A stretch of 64,000 nucleotides of DNA from Vicugna pacos (Eukaryota > Chordata > Mammalia > Artiodactyla > Camelidae): NCBI RefSeq assembly GCF_048564905.1, contig NC_132996.1:7688001-7752000 (forward strand). The letters run 5' to 3'. The notes below the pieces were generated by a model. It was not told where the DNA came from, searched no databases, and saw nothing but the letters and a program-made list of their open reading frames with translations. The position numbers were made by a program, and so were the translations under genes. This document shows positions 24,335-36,727 of this stretch, in pieces (within the stretch, counting starts at the first letter, position 1; each line of letters starts with the position of its first letter).

Positions 24335-24662
24335 GAATTTCATAGGGCTATGGTAGTAAATTACTACAAACTGTAGAGCATAAATTGTCCCCAGTCAGGA
24401 TGTCACCAGGGCCACATTCCCTCTGAAGGCTCTAGGACAGAATCTGTCCCAGGACTTTCTCTTAGCTTCTGGTGCTGAAGACAATCCTTGATATTCCTTG
24501 GTTTGCAGACACATCACCCAAATCTCTTCCTCCATCTATACATAGAGTTCTTCCTGTGTCTCACTGTCTATTTTCTCTTCTTATAAGGAGACCAGTCGTA
24601 TTGGAGCAAAGCCCACTGCAGGTAAGTGTCATTTTAACATGAAAACACCTGCAAAGATCTAT

Positions 24663-24664
24663 TT

Positions 24665-24726
<62 letters not shown>

Positions 24727-24765
24727 TTCCTTTCTCTCTCTCTCTCTCTTCCTTTCTTTCCTTCT
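24663..24765. repeat. (TTTC)n microsatellite grown from a retroposon tail
   Basis: About 18 TTTC units followed by TTCC and TC variants. It starts at the target-site boundary and ends at the L1 3' end, so it arose from that element's A-rich tail. Confidence 0.92.
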
Positions 24766-24850
24766 AAGTACAGTTAATCACAAAGAGTCAATTTCTGGTG
24801 TACAGCACAATGTCCCAGTCTTGCATATACATACATATATTTGTTTTCAT
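24667..24850 (-). mobile_element. Very short LINE-1 3' end with expanded (GAAA)n tail
   Basis: Only about 88 bases of L1 3' end remain (GTCAATTTCTGGTGTACAGC, CACAATGTCCCAGTCTTGCA), preceded on the plus strand by about 95 bases of TTTC/TTCC/TC repeat, which is the antisense of a poly(A)-derived GAAA tail. A perfect 12-bp duplication AGATCTATTTTC at 24655-24666 and 24851-24862 frames it. It sits inside the MaLR LTR. Confidence 0.9.
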
Positions 24851-24984
24851 AGATCTATTTTCAAACAAAGTTACATTCTGAGATCCCAACAAGGTCATGA
24901 ATTTGGGGCTATGCTATTCAATTCAGTAAAAAAAAAATATATGCATATATAATACATAACCTTTGGATACAGCCCAACTGAGGA

Positions 24985-25190
24985 AATTTAAGTTCTGGCT
25001 CTACTATTAGCTATAATCTAAGACAAGTTATTTCATTTTTCTGATTACATATCAGTCTCTTTATACATAAAAGGATGGTAATACCTACTTAGTCAGGATG
25101 TTGTAAGGTTTAAAAATGGTATCTGCAAATTGTGAAATAAGTATCTGACACATATAAGGCTCTAAAATATCAGCTGTTACTGTTTTTATA
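24985..25190 (+). repeat. MIR SINE remnant
   Basis: GTTCTGGCTCTACTATTAGC, CAAGTTATTTCATTTTTCTG, GGATGGTAATACCTACTTAG and CTGACACATATAAGGC follow the MIR consensus over its full length. Confidence 0.75.
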
Positions 25191-25694
25191 ATTATTCTTG
25201 CTATAAAAGATCACAGAAGCTTCTTTTTATTATGAATACTTCACTGGTAGAGTAGAAAAGAAATACAAATCTTTATCAAAACATACGGAGAATTCTGCAA
25301 GAGTTGCACTATTGCTTTGATGTTAAAATGTAATCCCTTTCCCTTCAGCCTTGCTAACAGTGTACTTCTCAGGATTCAGGTGACTTTGTGAGTGCTAAGT
25401 GGAAATACAGTGTCCTTAGGGTTGATTTTGATGACAATACACTATATAGTACTTTATATCACTTCAAGAGAACTATTCTATCCTTGTCTTTTTCTCTATA
25501 TAAATATATTTTTTAGTGTTTGTGAAGAACCAATCAATAGTTATTTATCATGTAACATATTATGCTAGGTTATATGAACAACACAGAAATATTATATGAT
25601 CATAATCACATGGAACTTATAGTTTATTTAAAAGACAGACTAACATAAAGTAGCAAGCATCCTTAGATACATTAATTGTAGTTTTAATAAGAAA

Positions 25695-26195
25695 TCTACT
25701 TCTTTAACAAATAATTTTTGAATTCTTATATTGGGTCAGGCAGTATATTCAGTATTGGGTACATAAAGATGATGAAAATGTTTCCTTCTTCAAAATGCTC
25801 TCAGACCAGTGAGAGAAACAAATGAGTGAACAGATCATTTCTATAGAATGTTGTTAAGTTTAATGATAAACTAGGAGAGAGTGCTGTATACAGAGATGAA
25901 TATTTAGATCAAAACAGGAGGGTGCCAAGGCTTCTGGGAGAAGTGACATTGAACTGATTATTGAATGACTAGCAGTAGATAGTACCTTAGAGAAAGAACA
26001 GAAGACAGGATAAGAATTTTGAGGAAGAAGAAAGAGTGTTTGTGAGAAAATGCACAGGGGAAAAAGATTTGTGAGCATTTTGGAGTTATCCATAGCTCAG
26101 GTTGGTAGGCTTAAAAGGCACTGTTGAGAGAAGCTATGCAATGAGTCTTGAAAAAAAAACAAGACCAGATCTTGAAGTGTTTTCAGCATATTAGG
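25695..26195 (-). repeat. L2 LINE remnant, antisense
   Basis: In order: TTGGGTCAGGCAGTATATTC, GGGTACATAAAGATGATGAA, CTTCTGGGAGAAGTGACATT, GAACTGATTATTGAATGAC and CAAGACCAGATCTTGAAGTG, which is the reverse complement of L2. A 77-codon minus-strand frame inside is an L2 by-product. Confidence 0.7.
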
Positions 26196-26254
26196 ATTTG
26201 ATTTCATACTGTTTGTGTGGACAAACAGAACTGAGGGTTAGAAAACTAAGGAAA

Positions 26255-26420
26255 TTAACATTTATTGGCTCTATTTATGTAGGAGTGATTTACATATAAA
26301 TTATTTCATGCAATCCATATAGCAAATTTGCAAGATGGGTGTTGATGCCATTCTGCAGAGAAGAAAACTGGGTCAAATATATCAAGACATTTTCCCACAG
26401 GTAAGTGACAATGACTGATT
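26255..26420 (-). repeat. MIR SINE remnant, antisense
   Basis: AACATTTATTGGCTC, ATTATTTCATGCAATCC, CATTCTGCAGAGAAGAAAAC and CCACAGGTAAGTGAC fit antisense MIR. Confidence 0.6.
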
Positions 26421-26802
26421 TGAATGAAATATCCAGATAGCATATCCAGTAGGTTCCAGACATTGTGGATGAATTCGAATACATAATTAATATGAAAGTG
26501 CAGTAGTGAAAGGAAAAACATGCTTGTAATTGTGTCTCCTTTTTCCCTCAAATCATTTTTCAAAATTTGAAAGATGCTAACACACAGGATCAGTTCTAAA
26601 TTAATGTGTAGTTTGAAGCATCAGAAGTCTGATTTATTTTTCTTAAGGAGTGGTTAAAATTAAAAATGTATTTGAAATAAACAAAGATTTTTTCCTGTGT
26701 TTTGTGTTGTAGAGATAAAGAATTTCACAGACAAGCAAAAAACTAGAAGAATTCAGTAATACTAAACCTATGCTGAAAGAAATATTGAAAGGTCTACTCT
26801 AA

Positions 26803-27199
26803 ATAGAAAAGAAGCAGGACACTATGAAAGGAGAAAACCGAAATTGGAAATGTGATAACTACAATGAACTGCAATAGAATAAACATGAAAATGTAAAAGA
26901 GGACATCAAAATCATTAAAGGTGGGAAGGGGAGCAAGAAAATATAGATTTTTTTCTTTTTTTCATTCTTTTTAGGATGTGTTTCAGCTTATATGACTACC
27001 AGTTTAATGCTAACAGATATAGTAATGAATTAATATACTTGAAAAACAGGGTAAGCATAAACCAAAAGCATATAATAGAGTCACAAAAGCCAAAAAGAAA
27101 CCACTATAATACAAAAGAAAATTATCAAACCACAAAAACAAAAATGAAGAGAAAGAAACAAAGAGGAAATAGCAAATCAACTGGTAAACTAAGTTCAAA
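26803..27199 (+). other. Long LINE-1 inter-ORF spacer
   Basis: 397 bases lie between the ORF1 stop and the ORF2 ATG. The segment includes a T-rich patch near 26947-26973 and A-rich sequence before the ATG. Human L1 has about 63 bases here. Confidence 0.7.
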
Positions 27200-30100
27200 A
27201 TGGCTATAAACACATATCTATCAATAATTACCACAAATGTCAAAGGAATAATGCTGCAATCAAAAGACACAGAGTGGAAGATTGGATAATAAAATAAGAA
27301 CCTACAATATGCTGCATACAAGAGACCCACTTTAGGGAGAAGGACATACATAGACTGAAAGTGAGAGACTGGAAAGAGATATTTCATGTAAATGGAAATG
27401 ACAAGAAAGCAGGAGTAGCAACACTGATTTCAGACAAAATGGACTTTAAAACAAAGTCCATAAAGAAATATAAAGAAGGGCACTATCTAATGATTAAGGG
27501 GGCAATACAAGAGGAGTATGTTACACTTGTTAACATACATGCACCACTATAGGCGCACCTAAATACACAGAGTAAATACTAACAGACGTAAATTGTATGG
27601 GAATACAATCATAGTAGGAGAGTTTAACACCCCATTAACATCACTTGACATATCTTCCAGAGAAAATCAATAAGGCAACTGATACTAAATGACACAATAG
27701 AACATTTGGACTTGGTTGATATATTTAGGACATCCCATCCCATCCCACCAAAACAGAATATACATTCTTTTCAGGTTGCATGGAACATTCTCTAGGGTAG
27801 ATCATGTACTCGAGCACAAAAGAAGCCTCAACAATTTTAAGAGGACAGAGATTATTTCAAGCATCTTTTCTGACTGCAATGCTGTGAAACTAGAAATCAA
27901 CCACAGATAAACAAAGGAGAAAAAAAAGACAGCATGGAGATAAAAAAGATAGCATGGAGATTAAACAACATGTAACTAAAAAACCCATAGGTCAATGATT
28001 ATATCCAAAAAAAAAAAAAAAGCTGAAACAAATGATAATGAAAACAAAACCACACAAAATATGTGGGATGCTGCAAACGTAGTCCTAAGAGAGAAGTTCA
28101 TAGCAATACAAGCCTTCCTCAAAAAATAAGAACAATCTCAAGTAAACAACCTAACCTATCACCTAAAAGAATTAGAAAAAGAAGAGCAAACAAAACCTGA
28201 AGTTAGCAGGAGGAAGGAAATAATAAAGATTAGGCAGGAAATAAAATAGAGATTTTTAAAAACAATAGAAAAATTTAATCAAACCAAGAGCTGTTTTTTT
28301 TTTTTAAAGAGTAAACAAAATTGACAAACCTCTAGCCAGGCTCACCAAGAAGAACAGAGAGAGAACACAAATAAACAAAATAAGAAAGGAAAATGGAGAA
28401 ATTAAAACCAACTTCACAGAAAGACAAAAAAATCACAAGAGAATACTATGAACACCTATATAGAAACAAATTGGACAACCTAGAAGAAACAGGTAAGTTT
28501 TTGGAAACATACAGTCCACCAAGATTGAATCAAGAAGAAACAGACCAATTGAACAGATTGATCACCAGAAATTAAACAGAATCAGCAATAAAAAAAAAAA
28601 ACTTCCCTACAAACTAAAGTCCAGGATCAGAAGACTTCACCGGGAATTCTATCAAACATACAAAGAACTCATAACAATCTTTTTCAAACTCTTCTAAAAA
28701 ACTGAAAAAGAGAGAGTACTCCCAAGCTCATTCTATGAAGCCACCGTTACCCTGATATCAAAGCCAGACAAAGACACTACCAAAAAAGAAAATTATAGGC
28801 CCATATCACAGATGAATATAGATGCAAAAATCCTCAACAAAATATTAGCAAACAAATCCAATAGCACATTAAAAAGATCATATACCATGCTCAAATTGTA
28901 TTCATCCCAGGGACAAAAGGATGGTTCAACATAAGCAAAGCAATCAATGTGGTACACCACATCAACAAGAGAAAGGACAAAAACCACGATTATCTCAACA
29001 GATGCAGAAAAAGCATTTAATAAAATTCAACACCATTTATGACAAAAACTCTTACCAAAGTGGGTACAGAGGAACATATCCCAACATAATAAAAGCCATT
29101 TATGATAAATCCACAGCCAGCATAATACTCAACAGTGAAAAACTGAAAGCCTTCCCACTAAAATCTGGAACAAGACAAGGATGCCCACTCTCACCATGTC
29201 TATTCAACAGTCTTGGAAGTCCTAGCCACAGCAACTGGGCAAGAAAAAGAAATGGAAGGGATCCAAATATGAAGAGAAGACATAACATTTTCACTGTATG
29301 TGGATGACATGATACCATATATAAAAATCCCTAAAAGTTCAACACAAAAACTACTAGATCTGATAAAAGAATTCAGCAAGGTAACAGGATACAAGAGTGA
29401 CAAACAAAAATCAGTTGCATTTCTTTACACTAACAATGAATTAGCAGGAAAAGAAAGTAAAGAAATAATCCCTTTTAAAATTGCATCCAAAACAGTAAAA
29501 TACTAAGAACAAATCTGATCAAGGAGATGAAAGACTTATACATGGAGAACTACAAAACACTCATTAAGGAAATTAAAGATAACTTCAATAAGTCAAAAGA
29601 TAGCCTGTGCTGTTGGATTGGAAGAATCAATATTGTTAAAATGGACATTCTGCCCAAAGGAATCTACAGATTTAATTCAAATTACCCATGACAGTTTTCA
29701 CACAACTAGAACAATTTTAAACTTTATATGAAATCACAAAAGACCCAGAATTGCCAAAGCAGTATTGAAGAAAAAGAATGAAGTTGGAAGAATAATCCTC
29801 CCAGACTTCAGACAACACTGCAGAGCAATCACACAGAATGGCGGTGGCATAAAAACAGACGTATGGGTCAATGCAATAGAACAGAGAGCCCAGAAATGAA
29901 TCCACAGACCTATGGTCAACTAATCTTCAACAAAGGAGGCAAGAATATACAATGGAGAAAAGACAGTCTCTTCAGCAAGTGGTGTTGGGAAAACTGGATA
30001 GCAACATGTAAATCAATGAAGTTAGAACAATCCCTCACACCATACACAAAAACTCAAAATGGCTTAAAGACTTAAGCATAAGATAAGACACTATAAATCT

Positions 30101-30995
30101 TAGAAAAAAACATAGGCAAAACACTTGCAGACATAAATCTTAGCAATGTTCTTCTAGGGCAGTCTACCCAGGCAATAGAAATAAAAGCAAAAATTAAGAA
30201 ATGGGACCTAATTAAACTCATAAGCTTTTGCACAGTAAAGGAAACCATAAGCAAAACAAAACTACAACCTACAAAATGGGAGAAAATATTTGCAAATAAT
30301 GAGACTGACAAAGGCTTAATTTCCAGAATACATAAACAGCTCATACAGCTTAATAAGAAAAGAACAATCAACCCAATCCAAAAGTGGTCGGAAGACCTAA
30401 ACAAGCAATTGTCCAATGAAGACATAAATGGCCAATAAGCACATGAAAAAATGCTCAATATCCCTAATTATCAGAGAAATGTAAATAAGAACAACAATGA
30501 AGTATCACCTCACACCAGTCTCTGAATGATGGTCGTCATTCAGAAGTCCACAAACAATAAATGCTGGAGAGGGTGTGGATAAAAGAAACCCTCCTACACT
30601 GCTGGTGGGAATGTAGTTTGGTGCAGCCATTATGGACAACAGAATGGCGATTCCTCTAAAAACTAAAAATAGACTTACCATATGATCCAGCGATCCCACT
30701 TCTGGGTATATATCCAGAGGGAACTTTAACTTGCAAAGATACATGCACCTCAATGTTCATAGCAGCACTATATACAACAGCCAAGACATGGATACAACCT
30801 AAATGTCCATCAACAGGTGACTGGATAAAGAAGATGTGGCACACTTATACAACTGAATACTACTCAGCCATAAAAAAGAATAAAATAATGCCATTTGCAA
30901 CAACAGGAATGGACATGGATATTGTCATTCTGAGTGAAATAAGCCAGAAAAAGAAAGAAAAATGCCATATGATATCACTCATATATGGAATCTAG
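27200..30995 (+). pseudogene. LINE-1 ORF2 remnant (endonuclease and reverse transcriptase)
   Basis: ORF2p nicks target DNA and copies L1 RNA into it. The N-terminal endonuclease starts MAINTYLSIITTNVKG at 27200, with DWKEIFHVNGNDKKAGVATL near 27370. RT blocks follow: [16 protein letters not shown] near 29163-29210, and the catalytic YVDDM at 29297-29311, where many L1s have FADDM. The C-terminal region has NSQDMDTT-like and YYSAIKKNKI sequence (near 30780-30890) and ends HMISLIYGI. It is broken by many stops and frame changes (for example soon after KDTEWKIG in the endonuclease), and the open pieces are at most 128 codons. It cannot encode active ORF2p. Confidence 0.92.
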
Positions 30996-31358
30996 AAAGA
31001 AAAGAAAAGAAAAGAAAAGAAAAGAAAAGAAAAGAAAAGAAAAGGATAGTATGGACTCATCTACAAAACAGAAATAGACTTGCAGACATAGTAAACAATC
31101 TTATGGTTATGGAGGAAAGGGGGTCAAGATAAAATTTGGGAGTGTCAGATTCGCAAACACTAGGCACTATACCTAAAGATAGAAAAAAAGGTTTCTTCTG
31201 TATAGCACAGGGAACTTTATTCAGTATCTTGTAATAACCTTTAATGAAAAAGAATTTGAAAATTAATATGTGTATATATGTGCATGACTGGGACATCGTG
31301 TTATACACCAGAAATCGACACAGTGTAACTGACTGTACTCCAAAAAAAAAAAAAAAAA
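30996..31358 (+). repeat. LINE-1 3' UTR with (AAAGA)n tract and poly(A)
   Basis: Nine or so AAAAG-type pentamers run at about 30998-31043, next to the ORF2 end. The unique 3' UTR follows (GGAGGAAAGGGGGTCAAG, CTGTATAGCACAGGGAACTT, CATGACTGGGACATCGTG), then the poly(A). The G/A-rich portion is typical of L1 3' UTRs. Confidence 0.85.
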
Positions 31359-33394
31359 GAAAGAATTGTCATCAGGATCACCTTCAAATATGTAAAATGG
31401 AAAATCTTAATTTATTACTGTGGGCAAGTAAGGGGCAATTATATGTATATGGTAACTGTATTTTGCTATATGAAAAAATGTAAAAAAAAAATTATGCCAG
31501 TATAAACATTTTAAATTTTTTTTGCTAGATATAATAAAATTACAAAAAAAAACTGTATCAAAAATATTTTTGCAAGTAATTGAAATGCAGCCTATATTAT
31601 TATGTAGATCAGAAAGCGTTTAGACAGTCATATATTAATACACTGCTGTAAGAATGTGGGGGTGAAGAGACTCTAAATAAGGTTGTACAAAAAGGTTTTA
31701 TCACCCAACTTACAAAGAGAGTGCTGGGTAAATTTCTGTTAGGGTGAAAATGCAAAATTTTGAAAAGTCCAAAAGTTAATATATTAAATTTGACATATCT
31801 TATACTTCCCATTTAAATGCACATTTCCTTTGGGGAAAAAATGACAAATTGATGAAGAAAACTATCACCTTTTCCCACACAACCTTTAATTGTGAGAGAC
31901 AAACATCTCACTTTCACTCACTTCTTGTAAGAGGGGAGGTTAATAGTTAAGTTAGTTAATTGATTGAAAGGCCAAATTGAATTTTGTCTAGGCCAGCCTT
32001 AATGCAAACTTTGATAGCAAATAGTTCATTTTAGCTTGCTAACCACCTTTCTAGAAGCAGAAACAGATGCTCTAGGCTAGAGAATGCTCACAAAAGATTT
32101 TACTGTGTTGAAGAAGTATGAATATAAATTGTACCTTTTCTCTGATGTTTTAAGGGGGAATTTTCTCAGAGATTATGTTTAGAAAGATATTGTTCCTGTG
32201 ATGAGCATAAATGCTCAAAGTTAACTTCCCTATCACAAGTGATACTTCTATTTCTTCTGTCTCTTATGGAATAGCTTATATGGAATATTTAGTTACATTT
32301 TGGCAATAAGGAGTCTTTCTTTGGGGGAAAACATAATTTAATATATTATCAATTGTGTTTTCATTGATAGGAGAGGTAAGAGTGATAGAACAGAACACCT
32401 TCAAGTCTGTCAAACTTCAGTCACATGGTTCCTGGATCCTATATATCAATCTGACAGAATTATAATATTGCAACAGTGGCTGGTGATAGGTTTGTGCTGT
32501 ATAGTGAAACAGAAATCATAGTTCAGGTATAAAAATTGTAACCACTGAAATTCTCTTACCCCAGTTTCAAAGAACCATTTCTTATTTAGAAGTAGAATCA
32601 ATATTAAACATTACATTAAAAACTCCAAATATTTTGTAGTGAAGAGACTCAGAATATTAGTATAAGGAGGTAAATATCTCAAAATATATAACTGCAATGT
32701 AGATTTACAATTACTATGGAGATTAAATTATTTCTATGCAAATTAAAAGAGATTTGCATTTCTCTGAGTACAAGCTAACCCACTATACTTGTGATGCCAG
32801 AATTAAAGCTTTTTATTTTTTTAATCATGTATCCATCCAAAAGTGAGCAAGCTTTTTGAGTCTAATTGGGTGTACTACCCTTGACTTTTGACTTTCGCTT
32901 GTGTATCCACAGCAGGTGGTCAAGTTTCAACATCTCCCAGCCAGTGGGAAGGAGAAAGTCAACATTCTGTGGTTTTAAGGTCAAGAACTAGCAGTGATAT
33001 TCAAATCCTATTAGCCAGAGCATAGTTATATGGCTACACTCAGCTGTGAGGGAGACTGGGTGTGGCGGCAGCATCTAAGCTGTCTCCCAAGGATTCCTAC
33101 TGGAAACCATCATAATATAATACATAACTAAAATGTACTTGCTTTAGATAAAAAAAATATAGTTGGAAATAAAAAGCTGATTGACCTTTTGACCCATAAT
33201 TAAGAAAGCTCTGTTTGATTTAAAAAGAGTGCTGTCTGGTCCAAACAGCCTTTTATATTATTTTCAAAACGTTTACTACATTTAAAAAGATCTAGCTTCA
33301 AGCTGGGAGCATTCTAGGGGGAGAAACAGAAAATTTATCTGAAAAGATAAGATCGGGCCACAGGGTTCTCAGGTGCTCTTCTTGGGTATTTTAA
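31359..33394. other. Unassigned AT-rich sequence
   Basis: About 2 kb between the L1 tail and the next MIR with no family recognised. Frames of 60-70 codons only. The patch 32880-33080 is slightly GC-richer. Confidence 0.4.
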
Positions 33395-33555
33395 TACCAG
33401 CTAATATTTACTGAGTATGTACGATGTGTCTTGCCCTGTTCTAAGTACTTACCACATAGTAACTAACTTAATCCTCCCAAGGACCCTTTGAGTAGGTACT
33501 GCTGCTGCCCTATTAGGGATGAGGAAACTGAAACTTAATGGGGTAAAATAGTTTT
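33395..33555 (-). repeat. MIR SINE remnant, antisense
   Basis: CTAATATTTACTGAGTATGT, CTTGCCCTGTTCTAAGTACT, TTAATCCTCCCAAGGACCC and GGGATGAGGAAACTGAAAC follow the antisense MIR consensus closely. Confidence 0.85.
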
Positions 33556-33959
33556 CTATGAAATAATAAGTGAAGTTCATGAAGCATACAAGAATAAAAC
33601 CTGTTAATTCTGAGACAGCATTAAAGGACGAAAAAAGTGAGAATGAGACAATAAGACAAAATGTTCCAGTTTAGTATAGAAGCCTTCACCAAAACATTGA
33701 CAGAATGTAGCAAATAACAAACATCGGCTGTCAGCTGTGCAGAGAAAGTGTGATTCGTAAATCATGAAAAGAAGTAGCAAGGTCAAAAGCAGGATGGGGT
33801 CAGAGTTACTTCTCTTGAAGAAAGTTTCCAAGATTAAGCCATAGTTGTTCATTTAAATTAAAACTTAAATATTTCTAGGCAATGTTGACCAGGCAGTGGT
33901 CACTTTTGATTTAAGAAAAAGCAAGACTTCTTAAGCTTTCAAAATTCGTCTTGTGTTGC

Positions 33960-34216
33960 TTTTCTGACAACGCCCTTGATAATCTTTCTCACCTTGACCA
34001 GTGGAAGACTTCATCACTGCTTCTCCTCACCTTCCTCTGTAACTCTGGTGTGGTCCTATTCTTTCACTTCTCACTCTTGATTATACTTGGTTATATGACT
34101 GTCTTCCTCGTTAGTGTATAAATGCTTAAAAGCAGTGTTCATGTAGCTTTCATTTGTTCTCCCTGTGCCTAACAAAATACTGAACATCTTCAATAAATAT
34201 GTACTGAATTGAATTA
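33960..34216 (+). repeat. L2 LINE 3' end remnant
   Basis: CATCACTGCTTCTCCTCACC, TAAATGCTTAAAAGCAGTGT, CCCTGTGCCTAACAAAATAC and CAATAAATATGTACTGAATT follow the L2 3' end. Confidence 0.7.
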
Positions 34217-35934
34217 AATGTCTTCATGGCACACTAGAAGGAAGTTTGACTGTGTTTGGCACAAGGGGATCTAGAAAACATTTGAAATGCGTGCACTGAC
34301 TGCCCTTCAGAAAGCCTTAACTAATTCAACAGCAACCGGTCAGCATAGCAGAACTACTTCTCTAAGCACGGCAGTACGATTTTCCATCCTTAGCCAAAGG
34401 GTCTCAATTCACGCTAAGAACACCAATATACCCTTGTAAGAAGATCCACAGAAAACAGATTATTGAGGCTTTAGAAAAGAAAAAAAAAAGATTAAAAATT
34501 TGGGATAAAAATGTTTGCTGACACTTCTGGGAGGGTTATAGAAGTTTAGAGTCAGCTTACATCGATCCTAGTTAAGTTTTATTTTTGTTTCTTCCTCTAG
34601 CATTTAGAAGGTTGTGCCTTCTTTTCCTCACTTCTGTTTCACTACTGTCCTAATTAAGAAATTTATAAGAGTGAGCAGGGGGATGTCCAGCAGTCTATGC
34701 TCGTCAGGGAACCGTTTCCAAACCAAGAACATACATTTTAGATCTGCCAATATAAACACTTGATGAAGGAAATTCGCTGAAACGCTGAGCAAGACTTATG
34801 TGTATTTTTTCCTACCTTCTGTGTACAAGATCAATGATAGTGATCAGTCAGCAACTTGAAAGGACTGATCCCTGTAATTGTGAAATTGAATAGTAAGGGA
34901 AACAGAGGCATAGAGAGCTAAAAATAAGGTCTCCCTTAACCTTTTGGAATTTAGGTCTTAAACCATAGCTTTTGCATGGCAGTTTCGTCAACTATTCTCC
35001 ACATTGAGGGACAGTATTTGCTTTATTCATTTTGTGCTTAAAAAGTCTCAGCCTTTCTGAATGCAAGGTTAGCATCCCCATATCAAAATAATACCTGTTT
35101 TGAGCATCTCAAACACTGTTTATAGAGAACATTACCCACTATGTGCCCTACCTCCATAAGAAATGTGTTGCTCTCTTAATCTGTTGGTTTTGTTTGTCAA
35201 GATTTATAATCTTTGTAAATCACAGCAACTTTGTTTTGAAGAGAGACTCTCCTCTGCGAAAAAGAGGACAGTTGGATACAGGCAGCAGAACTGGTAGTGG
35301 GTCACATTGGTTTCAAATGGTAGTTAAATGAGCCCAAATTTTCTGGTCTGTAGGCACTACCCTGGGGATCAGATACTGCTTTTATCAACTCAAAGGTCTG
35401 TGAAAGTGTTGTACATTTTACCCCTGTGTTGTAACATACGGATTTTTCTTTTTTAGAGTTGGAAGCTTTCATATCACATGCTAGGTTTGACCAAGGTACA
35501 AAAGTCAGGATAAAAAGAGTTTTCATTTGTATGTTTCAGTGTAAGTTCTATTCATCATTCACCATTTTTTTATCACTGTGCTGGATGTGTTTGAGTAACA
35601 GAATGAGAAAAATTATATTGTAAGCAAATATTTATTGAAGTGGAAGGCTTTAATACTTACCTGGATTTAGGCAAGAATCTTTTAAGCTTTCATTGAGTTA
35701 TTAAAATAATTTGTCCTGTCATCTGTAAGTGATCTACACCTTATTTTATGACTTTACAAATAACTAATAAATGAATCTGACTGTTTTAGAGCTGCTAAGT
35801 AGCCAGTTGTATTAGCACAGCCCCTGTGCAGAACACTGCGGGATGGCGTCCCTCCCCCACAGTTACTAAGAGCCTATTCATGGACTGTCTCCCATGTAGA
35901 ATGGTGTTCAACATAGGGGCAGCATCCACTGCAT
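34217..35934. other. Unassigned sequence
   Basis: No confident repeat. GAAACAGAGGCATAGAGAG at about 34900 recalls antisense MIR but is isolated. Overlapping frames at 35143-35526 on both strands (62 and 74 codons) look like chance. Confidence 0.35.
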
Positions 35935-36060
35935 AACTAACGGCCCTACCAGGACTTTATACGTTCTTTACATAATTCTGCTTTATACAAGTACACTAAG
36001 TTCAGAGAGGTTAAGTAACTTGCTTAGGTACACACAGCTTTCATGGGACACATCATGCAA
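35935..36060 (-). repeat. MIR SINE remnant, antisense
   Basis: GTTCAGAGAGGTTAAGTAAC, TTGCTTAGGTACACACAGC are the conserved MIR core in reverse. Confidence 0.75.
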
Positions 36061-36727
36061 GATAAACGAGTTGTTTCCCTCTTCTCTCCCAAGAACTTAC
36101 AACTTAATGAGGAAGACAAATAGCAAAATTACACACCCTAATATCCGAACATTAGATTCATCGTTTGTAATACTAGGATAAATCCATCCTGCAGGTTTGT
36201 CATAAAGATTAAATAAAAAATGTGTATGAAGATGATTTATATTTGTTATGTATGCATACATAATCAGGCAAAGAGTTTTAAAATGTCACAGTTAATGTAC
36301 AAATTCCTGATATAATTGGGATTCTTCAGTGCTCTTTCAAAATGATCTGTCTTTTCTCACCATACTATTCATGAGCAAAACAATGAATTTTTCCTATCCT
36401 TCCCTTTGAGATGCCTCATAGCAAATGTTGAAGGTAGCTGTCTAATTCTAATTGCACAAAGCACTTTGCACTTTACTGAAATTAGCCACACAACCTAGTT
36501 TAAAAATGGCAGCATGTGGGTCCTCTGTGAGACCAAGTTTCTTGAAGGCAGAAGTTATGGCTCTGCTTCTGATGTCAACAGTTCATTAGCACAGAGTCTG
36601 AGACACTGAACAGGAGTGTGCCCAATATATCAATCTTTCCCATAATAATTTACACGAACAGAATCAAATTATAGTAACTAGAAGTGTTATCAAGGCAGAG
36701 AATTTCCGAAGAAGGAACACTAGCAGA
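36061..36727. other. Mostly unassigned
   Basis: The stretch 36155-36240 (CTGCAGGTTTGTCATAAAG, ATTAAATAAAAAATGTG) hints at a sense MIR tail. The rest is unassigned. Confidence 0.3.

Larger units (their letters stand above)
24335..24928 (-). mobile_element. Solitary MaLR LTR (MLT1C/D-like), split by an L1
   Basis: An antisense ERVL-MaLR LTR. CACATTCCCTCTGAAGGCTC, GATATTCCTTGGTTTGCAGA, TTCTTATAAGGAGACCAGTC and GGTCATGAATTTGGGGCT follow the MLT1 consensus in reverse. No internal region was seen. The family dates from around or before the placental radiation, so the copy is probably about 100 million years old. A short LINE-1 inserted later at 24667-24850. Badly eroded fossil. Confidence 0.75.
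26711..31358 (+). mobile_element. Large camelid LINE-1, 5'-truncated in ORF1, complete 3' end
   Basis: A 4.65-kb LINE-1. It begins in the last 90 bases of ORF1 (GAATTTCACAGACAAGC), with the ORF1 stop TAA at 26800. A spacer of about 400 bases precedes the ORF2 ATG at 27200. ORF2 runs to about 30995, and the 3' UTR with an AAAGA repeat ends in A17 at 31342-31358. No target duplication was found. The 3' UTR is shared with the short fragments at 22.6, 23.2, 24.7 and 41.5 kb. Confidence 0.93.

Noticed and set aside
26711-26865. Idea that the L1 at 26.7 kb is the displaced 3' part of the L1 at 1.1 kb
   Set aside because: The two share about 150 bases (end of ORF1 and start of the spacer), so they overlap instead of joining. 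Separate insertions are simpler.
27010-27387. 125-codon minus-strand frame opposite the large L1
   Set aside because: A shadow of the A-rich L1 spacer and endonuclease region on the other strand.
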